Shown in pieces: positions 15,876 through 23,718 of a stretch of DNA of 47,412 nucleotides (position 1 is its first letter; each line of letters starts with the position of its first letter). The position numbers were made by a program, and so were the translations under genes. Location of the stretch: contig JAFTUH010000015.1 in assembly GCA_017466375.1 (NCBI GenBank), forward strand, positions 1 through 47,412, in the 5' to 3' direction. The stretch comes from Clostridia bacterium. Lineage in GTDB: Bacteria > Bacillota > Clostridia > Oscillospirales > CAG-272. The notes beneath the pieces are model-generated. The model worked only from the letters and a program-made list of their open reading frames with translations, had not been told where the DNA came from and did not search any database.

Positions 15876-16619
15876 TCAAAGTACTTTCGATAAAAACGAC
15901 TTCAGTCTGTCGCACTGCGGATTGTCAAAAATCTCCTCCGGCGTGCCTTCTTCAAGAATCTGACCGCCGTCCATGAAGATTACGCGGGTGGCAACCTCGC
16001 GCGCAAAGCCCATCTCGTGTGTGACGACAGCCATCGTCATACCGGAGGAGGCAAGCTCACGCATAACCTCGAGCACCTCGCCGACCATTTCGGGATCGAG
16101 AGCGCTCGTCGGTTCGTCGAACAGCATAACCTCGGGATTCATGCACAGAGCACGCACGATTGCAATACGCTGTTTCTGACCGCCGGAAAGCTGTGCCGGA
16201 TACGCATCCGCACGGTCGGCAAGACCGACGCGCGCGAGAAGATCGCGTGCCTGCGATTCGGCTTCCGCCGCGGATTTTTTGAGCAGCTTCATCGGTGCAA
16301 GCGTCATGTTGCGCAGGATCGTCATATGCGGGAACAGATTGAAATGCTGGAACACCATGCCCATTTTCTGTCGGTGGAGATTCAGGTTGGCGTTCTTTTT
16401 TGTGATGACCTCACCGCCGAATGTGATCGAGCCGTCCGTGGGCATTTCAAGAAGATTCAAGGAACGGAGCAGGGTGGATTTACCGCTGCCCGACGGACCG
16501 ATGATGACAACGACCTCGCCCTTGCGGATGTCAACGGATACATCATCGAGCGCCTTGATTTTATCGCCGTTGTAGTATTTTTTCAGATTCCGAACGGAGA
16601 TCAGTACATTATCGCTCAT
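15876..16619 (-). CDS. Polar amino acid ABC transporter, ATP-binding protein
   Basis: 247-residue ATPase that powers amino acid import. Walker [12 protein letters not shown], the Q-loop ([14 protein letters not shown]), signature LSGGQKQR, Walker [14 protein letters not shown] and H-loop [10 protein letters not shown] are all intact. The sequence is of the GlnQ/HisP type. Its start overlaps the permease end by 11 bases. Third gene of the importer operon; substrate not determinable from sequence. Confidence 0.95.
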   Translation of the reverse strand: MSDNVLISVRNLKKYYNGDKIKALDDVSVDIRKGEVVVIIGPSGSGKSTLLRSLNLLEMPTDGSITFGGEVITKKNANLNLHRQKMGMVFQHFNLFPHMTILRNMTLAPMKLLKKSAAEAESQARDLLARVGLADRADAYPAQLSGGQKQRIAIVRALCMNPEVMLFDEPTSALDPEMVGEVLEVMRELASSGMTMAVVTHEMGFAREVATRVIFMDGGQILEEGTPEEIFDNPQCDRLKSFLSKVL

Positions 16620-17442
16620 TTTTTCTGAGTCTCCTTTCGAGAAGTCCGACGAGCTTCGTCAGGATGATAACGATTACCAGATAGATCAGTGCAACGGCAA
16701 GCAGCGGCATGAACGCCGAGAACGTGCGTCCGCGGATCAGATCGCCGGCTTTCGTGAGATCCATGATGGCAACGTAACCGGCAACGGAGGTCTCCTTCAG
16801 CAGAACGATGAACTCGTTGCAGAGCGTGGGAAGTACGGTTTTGAACATCTGCGGGGTGATGATGTAGATCATCGTCTGTACGTAGTTGAAACCGAGTGCG
16901 CGTCCGGCTTCAAACTGACCGTTGTCAATCGACAGAATACCGCCGCGGAAAATTTCTGCCACATACGCGCCTGAGTTGATACCGAACGCCAGGATTGCAA
17001 CGAGAATATCGTTGTCCGTTGTGGCGAATACGACGAAATACATGATGAGCAGCTGAACGACGATCGGCGTACCGCGGAATACGGTCAGATAGAGATTGCA
17101 GATTCCGTTGAAAAAGCGCAGAAGGAACCAGCCGAGCCCGCCCTGCCGCTTGAGTGTCTCGCTGTTTTTATCGTATGTAGAGCGGACAGCAGCGACCACG
17201 ATACCGATCACAATGCCGAGAAGAACGGCGAAAAAGGTAATCAGCAGCGTGTTGCCAAGACCTTCAAGAAGCCATTCCCATCTGTTTTCGTAAATGAAGT
17301 TGCGATAAAACTCATGACTGAGATCCTGCCACCACTGCTGAACGGTTTGTCCGATTCTTCCGAAGAAACCGACCGTTTCGGCTTCAGCGGCCGCACCGGT
17401 GTCAAGTGCCTGCAACAATGCTTTGGAAAGCATACTATTCAT
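16609..17442 (-). CDS. Polar amino acid ABC transporter, permease
   Basis: 277-residue membrane subunit of the HisM/GlnP type. Membrane segments begin at [21 protein letters not shown]; the C-terminal half carries the EAA-type loop ([21 protein letters not shown]) that docks on the ATPase. An N-terminal extension of about 55 residues ([19 protein letters not shown]) precedes the first segment, longer than usual. AAGGAT precedes ATG 17442. It probably works as a homodimer, since only one permease gene is present. Confidence 0.94.
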   Translation of the reverse strand: MNSMLSKALLQALDTGAAAEAETVGFFGRIGQTVQQWWQDLSHEFYRNFIYENRWEWLLEGLGNTLLITFFAVLLGIVIGIVVAAVRSTYDKNSETLKRQGGLGWFLLRFFNGICNLYLTVFRGTPIVVQLLIMYFVVFATTDNDILVAILAFGINSGAYVAEIFRGGILSIDNGQFEAGRALGFNYVQTMIYIITPQMFKTVLPTLCNEFIVLLKETSVAGYVAIMDLTKAGDLIRGRTFSAFMPLLAVALIYLVIVIILTKLVGLLERRLRKNER

Positions 17443-17482
17443 ATATTAATCCTTCACTTTAGATTTGAGCCGTACGTAAGAT

Positions 17483-17511
17483 ACGGGCTGCCGCAAACTG
17501 CGCCAGCCCGT
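17483..17511. repeat. Strong stem-loop between binding-protein and permease genes
   Basis: Arms ACGGGCTG and CAGCCCGT, then a 1x1 mismatch, then CGCA / TGCG around a 3-base loop. On the minus strand it sits between the binding-protein stop (17528) and permease start (17442) and has no T-run, so it may protect the 3' end of the upstream message. On the plus strand TTTTTCTTTTT follows, which would stop antisense transcription. Confidence 0.7.
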
Positions 17512-17527
17512 TTTTCTTTTTGCGAAA

Positions 17528-18325
17528 TTATTCAGCCGGAATGTATTTGTCGATGATGGACTGAACCGTGCCGTCTTCGATCAGCTCGCCGAGGGCCTTG
17601 TTTACCTTGTCAAGAAGCTCGGTGTTGTCTTTTGCAATGCAGATTGCATACTGCTCGTCGGCGTAGGCACCGTCGAGAATCGTGAGACCTTCATTCTGCT
17701 CAACGTAAGCCTTTGCCGGCTCGTTATCGATGATAACAGCGGTGATTTTGCCTGCATTCAGTGCGAGGACAGCCTCGTTACCGGTCTTATAGCGAACCAC
17801 GTTGTCTGCACCGAAGCCCCATTTCTCAACCGTATCGGATGCGTAGATGTCGCCGGTCGTATCCTGCTGAACGCCGATCTTTACGCCTTCCTTAACAGAA
17901 ACCCAGTTGCCTTCCTCGTCGAGGTTGAAGAAATCGTCAACGGAGGTGTAGCCGGAATCAGCCTTTACGATAACGACCTGTACAGCCGTTGCGTAGGAGG
18001 AGGTGAAGTTGACGGACTCAAGGCGCTCGTCGGTCACGGTCATGCCTGCCATACCCATGTCAAACTTACCGGACTGAACGCCGCCGATGATGGAACCGAA
18101 CTCAACGTCCTTGATCTCAAGCGTCATGCCAAGCTTCTCAGCGATCTTGCCTGCGATCTCAACGTCGATGCCTGCGAAGTTGTCGCCGTCCTTGAACTCA
18201 TAGGGCGGGAAGGATGCGTTGGTAGCCATGACGAGTACGTTGTCTTCCTTGCCGCAGCCGGTGAAGGCGAATGCGGAGAAGAGCATGAGCGTTGCGAGCA
18301 GAGCAGCAAAAATTCTCTTTTTCAT
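17528..18325 (-). CDS. Polar amino acid ABC transporter, substrate-binding lipoprotein
   Basis: 265-residue SBP_bac_3 family lipoprotein. It has a basic start (MKKRIF), a hydrophobic signal and the lipobox AFTGC, so it is anchored outside the membrane. The mature protein starts VLVMATNASFPPYEFKDG and contains FAGIDVEIAGKIAEKLG and KFDMGMAGMTVT, typical of binding proteins for polar amino acids. Start ATG 18325 has AAGGAG upstream; a longer reading to 18403 runs back to the promoter. First gene of the importer operon, with the strongest promoter in the region. Confidence 0.95.
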   Translation of the reverse strand: MKKRIFAALLATLMLFSAFAFTGCGKEDNVLVMATNASFPPYEFKDGDNFAGIDVEIAGKIAEKLGMTLEIKDVEFGSIIGGVQSGKFDMGMAGMTVTDERLESVNFTSSYATAVQVVIVKADSGYTSVDDFFNLDEEGNWVSVKEGVKIGVQQDTTGDIYASDTVEKWGFGADNVVRYKTGNEAVLALNAGKITAVIIDNEPAKAYVEQNEGLTILDGAYADEQYAICIAKDNTELLDKVNKALGELIEDGTVQSIIDKYIPAE

Positions 18326-18361
18326 GATAAGACTCCTTAAGAAATGTAATAAAAATGTTGA

Positions 18362-18386
18362 ACGAATATACACCGTGCATATTCGT
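18362..18386. promoter_or_regulatory. Dyad at the transcription start of the importer operon
   Basis: Minus strand: half-sites ACGAATATGCAC and GTGTATATTCGT around a central G, 11 of 12 positions symmetric. It begins a few bases downstream of the expected start site. It could be a repressor operator or an mRNA hairpin; the regulator is not identifiable. Confidence 0.6.
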
Positions 18387-18394
18387 ATACTGTA

Positions 18395-18423
18395 ATTATA
18401 CACGCATAAAACGGACCTGTCAA
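18395..18423 (-). promoter_or_regulatory. Consensus sigma-A promoter of the amino acid importer operon
   Basis: Minus strand: -35 TTGACA (18418-18423), 17-base spacer, -10 TATAAT (18395-18400); both hexamers are perfect. Confidence 0.93.
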
Positions 18424-18516
18424 GAGGAGATTGTCAATTTCATCGCATTCTTTGTCAGAAAAACCGATAATTATGCACAGCGCTTCGCACCAAAATGATT
18501 TTGTACGGCACGCGGA

Positions 18517-18550
18517 TACGACAAACTCCGCGCCTCCTCTGCGGTATAAT
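18517..18550 (+). promoter_or_regulatory. Candidate Spo0A-dependent promoter of spoIIGA
   Basis: -10 TATAAT (18545-18550) has no -35 at normal distance. ACGACA (18518-18523, matching TTGACA at GACA) lies 21 bases upstream. It overlaps TACGACAAA (18517-18525), which read on the other strand is TTTGTCGTA, close to the Spo0A box TTTGTCGAA. The B. subtilis spoIIG promoter is known for a 22-base spacer and overlapping 0A boxes. Confidence 0.55.
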
Positions 18551-18574
18551 AGGGAAAAGCGAGGAGGTGCGGAT

Positions 18575-19390
18575 GTGGAAACGGTACTGTATGCGGATGT
18601 TTTGTTTCTGATCGATTTCAGCATGGATTACCTGTCCCTTTACGCGGCGTCCCGTCTTCTGTCGATGCGGACGTCTCTTTGGCGCACCGTTCTTGCCGCC
18701 GCACTTGGCGGGATATACGGTATCTTTTCCGTTCTTGCCGGATTGGGCGGACTGCCCGGGGCGCTCTGTGCGGTCGTGGTCTCCGGTCTGCTTTCTCTGA
18801 TTGCGTTCGGAAAATCGGGCGGATACCGCGCTTTAATTCGAGCAAGCGTAACCGTGTGGGGCTGCGGCGCGCTCCTCGGCGGCGTGCTGACTGCTTTTTC
18901 CTCCCTGTTTGGAACAGCACTCATGCAGGGCGGAGGTGATATTCTCTGCGCGGGGATTGCCGTGTTCTTTGCCCTCCTTCGCTTTTCCAGACGGAAGCTT
19001 GCGCACGGCACGGCAGAGATTATGCTCACACACGGCGAACGCGCATGGCAGGGAAGCGCACTGATCGACAGCGGAAATCTTCTCACCGACCCGATCGGCG
19101 GGTACGCAGTGATCCTCCTTCGGGCATCGGACGCACGGTCCCTGCTCGGCGAGGAGACGGACACATTATATAAAGGAAATATTACGGAGACCGGAACCGG
19201 GGTGCGCGTCGTACCAATGCGGACAGCAGACGGCACACGGCTCCTCTACGGGTTTCTGTGCAGGGACGTCCGGATACGCCGCGGAAACAGGGAACAGATA
19301 CGAACCGCAGTTGTCTGCGTCGATCATGCTACTTCGGAAGGCGGATACGGCGGATGTGCGGCACTGCTCCCGGCGTCACTTATTTTATGA
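18575..19390 (+). CDS. spoIIGA: Sigma-E processing aspartic peptidase SpoIIGA
   Basis: Membrane protease that cleaves pro-sigma-E in the mother cell after septation. The 271-residue protein has five hydrophobic segments in the first 140 residues (LYADVLFLIDFSMDYLSLY, SLWRTVLAAALGGIYGIFSVL and following) and a soluble C-terminal protease domain with the catalytic DSGN motif in ALIDSGNLLTDP (Asp about residue 165). The start is GTG 18575, with GAGGAGGTG five bases upstream; the ATG overlapping it is out of frame. Immediately upstream of sigE, as in all spore formers. Confidence 0.94.
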   Translation: METVLYADVLFLIDFSMDYLSLYAASRLLSMRTSLWRTVLAAALGGIYGIFSVLAGLGGLPGALCAVVVSGLLSLIAFGKSGGYRALIRASVTVWGCGALLGGVLTAFSSLFGTALMQGGGDILCAGIAVFFALLRFSRRKLAHGTAEIMLTHGERAWQGSALIDSGNLLTDPIGGYAVILLRASDARSLLGEETDTLYKGNITETGTGVRVVPMRTADGTRLLYGFLCRDVRIRRGNREQIRTAVVCVDHATSEGGYGGCAALLPASLIL

Positions 19391-19424
19391 ATAATACATA
19401 TTGATATATAAACGGAGGGAACGA

Positions 19425-20162
19425 ATGAAAACCAGAGGTGTATGGCTCACAATTGTGCAAAGCATGCGGGCGACGGTTGAAAAATGGATGCTCGCCTGTG
19501 CAGAGTCGGACGGAAACGGCAGCTTTTACATAAACGGGGCAGAGGTTCTGCCGCCGCCGCTTTCCGCCGAGGAGGAAGCGGAGACGATTGCGCGGCTGTC
19601 GTGGGACGAGGCGGCATCCGCCTGCCTGATCGAGCACAATCTGCGCCTTGTCGTGTATATCGCGCGGAAGTTCGAGAACACGGGCATCGGGATCGAGGAC
19701 CTTATCTCCATCGGCACGATCGGACTGATAAAAGCGATCCGTACGTTCCGGGCGGAGAAGCAGATCAAGCTTGCGACGTATGCATCCCGCTGTATCGAAA
19801 ACGAGATTCTTATGTATATACGGAAGAATTCCGCCTTGCGCGGGGAAGTGTCGATTGACGAGCCCTTGAATATCGACTGGGACGGCAACGAGCTGCTTCT
19901 CTCCGATGTGATCGGTACGGAGGAGGACACGGTCGGACGGGATATCGAAAGAAACGAGGATGAGCGCACCATCCGTGCTGCCGTCGCGGAGCTGGACGAG
20001 CGGGAGCGGATCATCATTGAACTGCGCTACGGATTGTACGGCGGCGAAGAACGCACGCAGAAGGAAGTCGCGGATATGCTCGGAATTTCGCAGTCGTACA
20101 TTTCCCGGCTCGAGAAGAAAATCATCCGCCGCCTCAAAGAGCAAATTGAGACAAAAATCTGA
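19425..20162 (+). CDS. sigE: Sporulation sigma factor SigE (pro-sigma-E)
   Basis: Mother-cell sigma factor made as an inactive precursor. 245 residues. The N-terminal pro-sequence is followed by [18 protein letters not shown], the typical cleavage-proximal region. Region 2 follows ([31 protein letters not shown]), with the region 2.4 segment [27 protein letters not shown], then region 4 ([29 protein letters not shown]). GGAGGGAACG precedes ATG 19425. sigG, often third in this locus, is absent; rpmE follows instead. Confidence 0.97.
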   Translation: MKTRGVWLTIVQSMRATVEKWMLACAESDGNGSFYINGAEVLPPPLSAEEEAETIARLSWDEAASACLIEHNLRLVVYIARKFENTGIGIEDLISIGTIGLIKAIRTFRAEKQIKLATYASRCIENEILMYIRKNSALRGEVSIDEPLNIDWDGNELLLSDVIGTEEDTVGRDIERNEDERTIRAAVAELDERERIIIELRYGLYGGEERTQKEVADMLGISQSYISRLEKKIIRRLKEQIETKI

Positions 20163-20211
20163 CGTCGGAAAAGATTTTTTTGAAAAAATCGAAAAAAGTG
20201 AGAAAAAGGTA

Positions 20212-20240
20212 TTGATTTATGAAAAAAAGTGTGGTATAAT
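20212..20240 (+). promoter_or_regulatory. Sigma-A promoter of rpmE
   Basis: -35 TTGATT (20212-20217), 17-base spacer, -10 TATAAT (20235-20240), ending 37 bases before the rpmE ATG. AAGAGAGGTG precedes the start codon. Confidence 0.88.
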
Positions 20241-20277
20241 TCTGCCATATGAAATTCTACGAAGAGAGGTGTAACTA

Positions 20278-20496
20278 ATGAAGAGTGGAATTCATCCCGA
20301 TTATAAAGAAGTGACGATTCGCTGCGCATGCGGTGAAACTGTCGTCACACGCTCTACGAAGGGCGACGCAAACGGTGAGCTGCGCGTAGATATTTGCTCG
20401 AAGTGCCATCCGTTCTTTACCGGCAAGCAGAAGTTCGTCGATGCCGGCGGACGTGTTGATAAGTTCAAGAAGCGTCTTGCTGCATCCGGCAAATAA
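20278..20496 (+). CDS. rpmE: 50S ribosomal protein L31 (zinc-binding form)
   Basis: 72-residue large-subunit protein. It is the Cys-containing (C+) form: Cys16, Cys18, Cys40 and Cys43 (RCACGE and ICSKCHPF) form the zinc site, so a zinc-free paralogue under Zur control may exist elsewhere. It has its own promoter and terminator and is monocistronic. Confidence 0.97.
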   Translation: MKSGIHPDYKEVTIRCACGETVVTRSTKGDANGELRVDICSKCHPFFTGKQKFVDAGGRVDKFKKRLAASGK

Positions 20497-20516
20497 TCCG
20501 GCACTGTTTTGTCACG

Positions 20517-20562
20517 AATCGGATAAGACGGGAGTATCACGCCCCGCCTTATCCGATTTTTC
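20517..20562 (+). terminator. Terminator of rpmE
   Basis: Long stem AATCGGATAAGACGGG / CCCGCCTTATCCGATT with one mismatch, followed by TTTTTCG. Confidence 0.9.
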
Positions 20563-20604
20563 GTTTTCATCTTTCATCGGACTTTGATCCGGAAAGGAGA
20601 TTTT

Positions 20605-21939
20605 ATGGCTGAAAATATTCTTCTGCGTGAGGATGCTCCCGAAATCCCCCGCGCGGTCGCGTGTGCGATTTTTCCGCAGGGAGGGGAGCGCGAGTGTGAG
20701 GCGTCCCTTGCCGAGCTTGCCCGCCTTCTCGATACGGCAGGGGCAGAATTGTGCGCCTCGCTTACCCAGATGCGGGAAAAGCCCGATTCAGCTACGTGTA
20801 TCGGCAGCGGAAAACTGAAGGAATTGTCTGATCTGTGCGATACGATGGAGGCATCCCTTGTCGTGTTCGACTGTGAGCTTTCCCCCTCCCAGCTTCGGGA
20901 GATCGAGAACGCCATCGAGCGCGACGTTGAAGTACTCGATCGCTCTATGCTGATTCTCGATATTTTTGCCAAGCATGCCGTCACCTCCGAGGGACGTCTG
21001 CAGGTCGAGCTTGCCCAGCTTCGCTATACGGCACCGCGCCTTGCCGGCAAGGGTAAGGATATGTCCCGTCTCGGCGGCGGCATCGGTACGCGCGGACCTG
21101 GGGAGACGAAACTCGAAGTGGATCGCCGCCGGATCAAATCGCGCATTCATGCGCTGGAGGAGCAGCTTGCCCACGTTGAATCCGCACGCGCGACCATGCG
21201 TGCCGCGAGAGATCGTTCGGGACTTGTCCGCTGTGCTATCGTCGGCTATACAAACGCGGGCAAATCCACGCTTCTGAACGAGCTGACCGGTGCCGGAATC
21301 CTCGCACAGGATAAGCTGTTTGCGACGCTTGATCCCACGACCAGACAGTACACGCTCCCGTCGGGGATGAAGTTTCTGCTCACCGATACGGTTGGATTTA
21401 TCCGCAATCTGCCGCATCACCTCATCAAGGCATTCCGATCCACGCTCGAGGAGGCGGCGCTCGCCGATGTTATCATCAATGTATGCGACGCATCGGACGG
21501 CGATTTCGCCGATCACTTGAAGGTTACGGATGACCTTCTGAAGGATCTCGGCGCGGAGGGGAAACCGACACTGCTTGTGTTTAATAAATGCGATCTTTGC
21601 ACCGATTCCGTGCGTCTGACGGAAATGCGCCGTGCCGCTTCTGCCGGCGGATGCGAGGCGGTCTTTATCTCCGCGAAAACGGGGGAGGGACTGGATGAAT
21701 TTGAAACGAAACTCGAGCAGATCGCCGCAGGAGGCAGAACGCGCGAGACGTTTTTGATCCCCCATTCGGACGGTGCGTCTCTCCATCTTCTGTATACGTC
21801 CGCGCACGGCGTGGAGACGGAATATGCCGAGGACGGCGTGCGTGTCACTGCGACGGTCGATGCAAAGCTGCGCGGCAAGCTGGCAGCGTATAATGTAAAC
21901 AAATCCGTGCCTGTCACGGATGACGGGGAGGATTTCTGA
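20605..21939 (+). CDS. hflX: Ribosome-associated GTPase HflX
   Basis: Splits stalled 70S ribosomes under stress. 444 residues: an N-terminal HflX domain (CIGSGKLKELSDLC), a glycine-rich linker (RLGGGIGTRGPGETKLEVDRR), a coiled segment (IHALEEQLAHVESARATMR), and a GTPase domain with G1 GYTNAGKST, G3 DTVGF, G4 NKCD and G5 SAKTG. Start ATG 20605 has AAGGAGA upstream. The next gene, yigZ, begins one base after its stop. Confidence 0.96.
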   Translation: MAENILLREDAPEIPRAVACAIFPQGGERECEASLAELARLLDTAGAELCASLTQMREKPDSATCIGSGKLKELSDLCDTMEASLVVFDCELSPSQLREIENAIERDVEVLDRSMLILDIFAKHAVTSEGRLQVELAQLRYTAPRLAGKGKDMSRLGGGIGTRGPGETKLEVDRRRIKSRIHALEEQLAHVESARATMRAARDRSGLVRCAIVGYTNAGKSTLLNELTGAGILAQDKLFATLDPTTRQYTLPSGMKFLLTDTVGFIRNLPHHLIKAFRSTLEEAALADVIINVCDASDGDFADHLKVTDDLLKDLGAEGKPTLLVFNKCDLCTDSVRLTEMRRAASAGGCEAVFISAKTGEGLDEFETKLEQIAAGGRTRETFLIPHSDGASLHLLYTSAHGVETEYAEDGVRVTATVDAKLRGKLAAYNVNKSVPVTDDGEDF

Positions 21940-21940
21940 T

Positions 21941-22576
21941 ATGGCGGAGGGAAGCGGACGGATCACCCTTGCGCGCCGTGCGAGTGCCGAAATGGAGGAG
22001 AAAAAATCCATTTTCATCGGTACGGCGGCACCTGTTTCCTCCGAAGAGGAGGCACGTGCGCTGATCGCCGAGATGCGCAAAACGTATCACGATGCGACGC
22101 ATAACGTCTATGCGTATATGCTCGACGGCGGCGTTGTCGCGCGGTATTCCGATGACGGAGAGCCGCAGGGAACGGCAGGTGTTCCCGTTCTGAATGTGCT
22201 GAAAATGTCCGGCGCGACCGATCTCTGCGTCGTTGTCACCCGCTATTTCGGCGGAATCCTGCTCGGTGCCGGCGGACTTGTCCGTGCGTATTCGGCAAGC
22301 GCTAAGCTGGCAATCGATACGGCAGGGCTTGTCGAGATGGCGCAGTACGCCATTCTTGCCGTGCGCGTCAGTTATTCCGATTATCAGCGTGTTACTGTAC
22401 AGCTGCCGAAGATGGGCGTAACGGAGGACGGCGCGGACTTCGATTCGCTCGTTACCGTGCGCGTCGGCGTTCCTGTCGGTCGGGTGGAGGAGATCACCCG
22501 TGCGCTTACCGAGCTGACGAACGGACGCGTGTCCGTTGACACAATCGGACACGAAGAACGTCCCGGTACCCTTTGA
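21941..22576 (+). CDS. yigZ: YigZ/IMPACT family protein
   Basis: 211 residues of the UPF0029/IMPACT family. Characteristic stretches are KKSIFIGTAAPV, HNVYAYML, YSDDGEPQGTAGVPVLNVL and VVVTRYFGGILLGAGGLVRAYSAS. The biochemical role is not firmly known; the eukaryotic homologue IMPACT modulates Gcn2. Start ATG 21941 uses GGGGAGG at the end of hflX, so the pair is coupled. Confidence 0.94.
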   Translation: MAEGSGRITLARRASAEMEEKKSIFIGTAAPVSSEEEARALIAEMRKTYHDATHNVYAYMLDGGVVARYSDDGEPQGTAGVPVLNVLKMSGATDLCVVVTRYFGGILLGAGGLVRAYSASAKLAIDTAGLVEMAQYAILAVRVSYSDYQRVTVQLPKMGVTEDGADFDSLVTVRVGVPVGRVEEITRALTELTNGRVSVDTIGHEERPGTL

Positions 22577-22610
22577 TAGAGAATTTTCGTCAAAAAAAGT
22601 AAAAAAGAGA

Positions 22611-22645
22611 AATCGTGCGTATATTATAAGCACGATTCTTTTTAT
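22611..22645 (+). terminator. Terminator after yigZ
   Basis: 8-bp stem AATCGTGC / GCACGATT with an 11-base AT-rich loop, followed by CTTTTTATTT. It ends the hflX-yigZ unit 20 bases before the next start codon. Confidence 0.75.
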
Positions 22646-22665
22646 TTGTATATTTTGAGGTGCGT

Positions 22666-23688
22666 ATGGGAATGACAGTCAGTCAACTTTTCTGCGAACG
22701 GGAACGGCAGACGCTTTCTCCGCGCGCCTTTTTGACGGAGAATACGAAAGGACGGCAGTATCCGTGCGAGCCGTGTCCCAACCGTACCGATTTCCAAAGG
22801 GATCGCGACCGTATCCTTCACTGTAAATCGTTTCGCCGTCTCGTTCATAAAACGCAGGTGTTCCTCTTTCCGCAGGATGAGCATTACCGCACGCGTATGA
22901 CGCATACGCTGGAGGTTACGCAGATCGCGCGGATCATTGCCCGTGCGCTCATGCTGAATGAGGATCTTACGGAGGCAATTGCGCTCGGACACGATCTCGG
23001 TCATACTCCGTTCGGGCATGCCGGGGAGACGGTCATGCAGCAGTGCTATTCGCCTGAATTCACGCACTATAAGCAGAGTTTGCGCGTGGTGGAACAGCTT
23101 GAGAACAACGGAAAAGGTCTCAACCTCACGTGGGAGGTCCGCGACGGCATCGTCAATCATACGGGGGACGATCTTGCGTCCACGCTGGAAGGCGTGATCG
23201 TCAAATTCGCTGACCGCATCGCGTATATCAATCACGATATCGACGACGCATGCCGTGCGGGGATACTCAAAATCTCCGATATTCCTGCCGATATTCTGCA
23301 GGTGCTCGGCGAGGGTCACGGTCACCGCATCAACACGATGGTATCCGCTGTGATTGAGGGAAGTGCGAACAGCGACAGCATCCGCATGACGGAGGAGATC
23401 GGCGATGCGACGAACCGCCTCAGAAAATTCCTGTTTGAGAATGTGTATTTCAATCCGATTGCCAAGGCCGAGGAGGTCAAGGCACGGGATATGCTTGCCC
23501 GTCTGTACGAGTATTACACTCGCTATCCGCAGAGAATGCCGGAGCTCTACCGCCGCAATTTGGAAGCCGAGCCGCTCGGTCGGTGCGTGTGCGACTATAT
23601 CGCCAGCATGACGGATCGCTATGCGATCGATCTGTATAAGGAACTGTTTATCCCGAGCGTGTGGAAAACGCCGGAGGGGGATCAGTAA
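22666..23688 (+). CDS. dGTPase-like HD-domain triphosphohydrolase
   Basis: 340-residue HD-superfamily protein of the deoxyguanosinetriphosphate triphosphohydrolase type, which cleaves dNTPs to nucleosides and tripolyphosphate. Visible motifs are RDRILHCKSFRRLVHKTQV, RTRMTHTLEVTQIAR (first metal His), ALGHDLGHTPFGHAGE (HD pair) and FADRIAYINHDIDD (last metal Asp). Start set at ATG 22666 (MGMTVSQL) with GAGG five bases away; ATG 22672 is possible. dnaG follows 30 bases later, so dNTP control and replication priming are co-transcribed. Confidence 0.92.
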   Translation: MGMTVSQLFCERERQTLSPRAFLTENTKGRQYPCEPCPNRTDFQRDRDRILHCKSFRRLVHKTQVFLFPQDEHYRTRMTHTLEVTQIARIIARALMLNEDLTEAIALGHDLGHTPFGHAGETVMQQCYSPEFTHYKQSLRVVEQLENNGKGLNLTWEVRDGIVNHTGDDLASTLEGVIVKFADRIAYINHDIDDACRAGILKISDIPADILQVLGEGHGHRINTMVSAVIEGSANSDSIRMTEEIGDATNRLRKFLFENVYFNPIAKAEEVKARDMLARLYEYYTRYPQRMPELYRRNLEAEPLGRCVCDYIASMTDRYAIDLYKELFIPSVWKTPEGDQ

Positions 23689-23718
23689 AACATCCGATAA
23701 ACCGGAAGGAGGACGCAC

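Noticed and set aside
18326..18394. Possible T-box or amino acid riboswitch before the importer
   Set aside because: The leader is only about 60 bases, with a single dyad and no terminator or specifier-like structure.
20788..22080. 430-codon minus-strand frame over hflX and yigZ
   Set aside because: Antisense shadow with no domain; the plus-strand GTPase motifs are intact.
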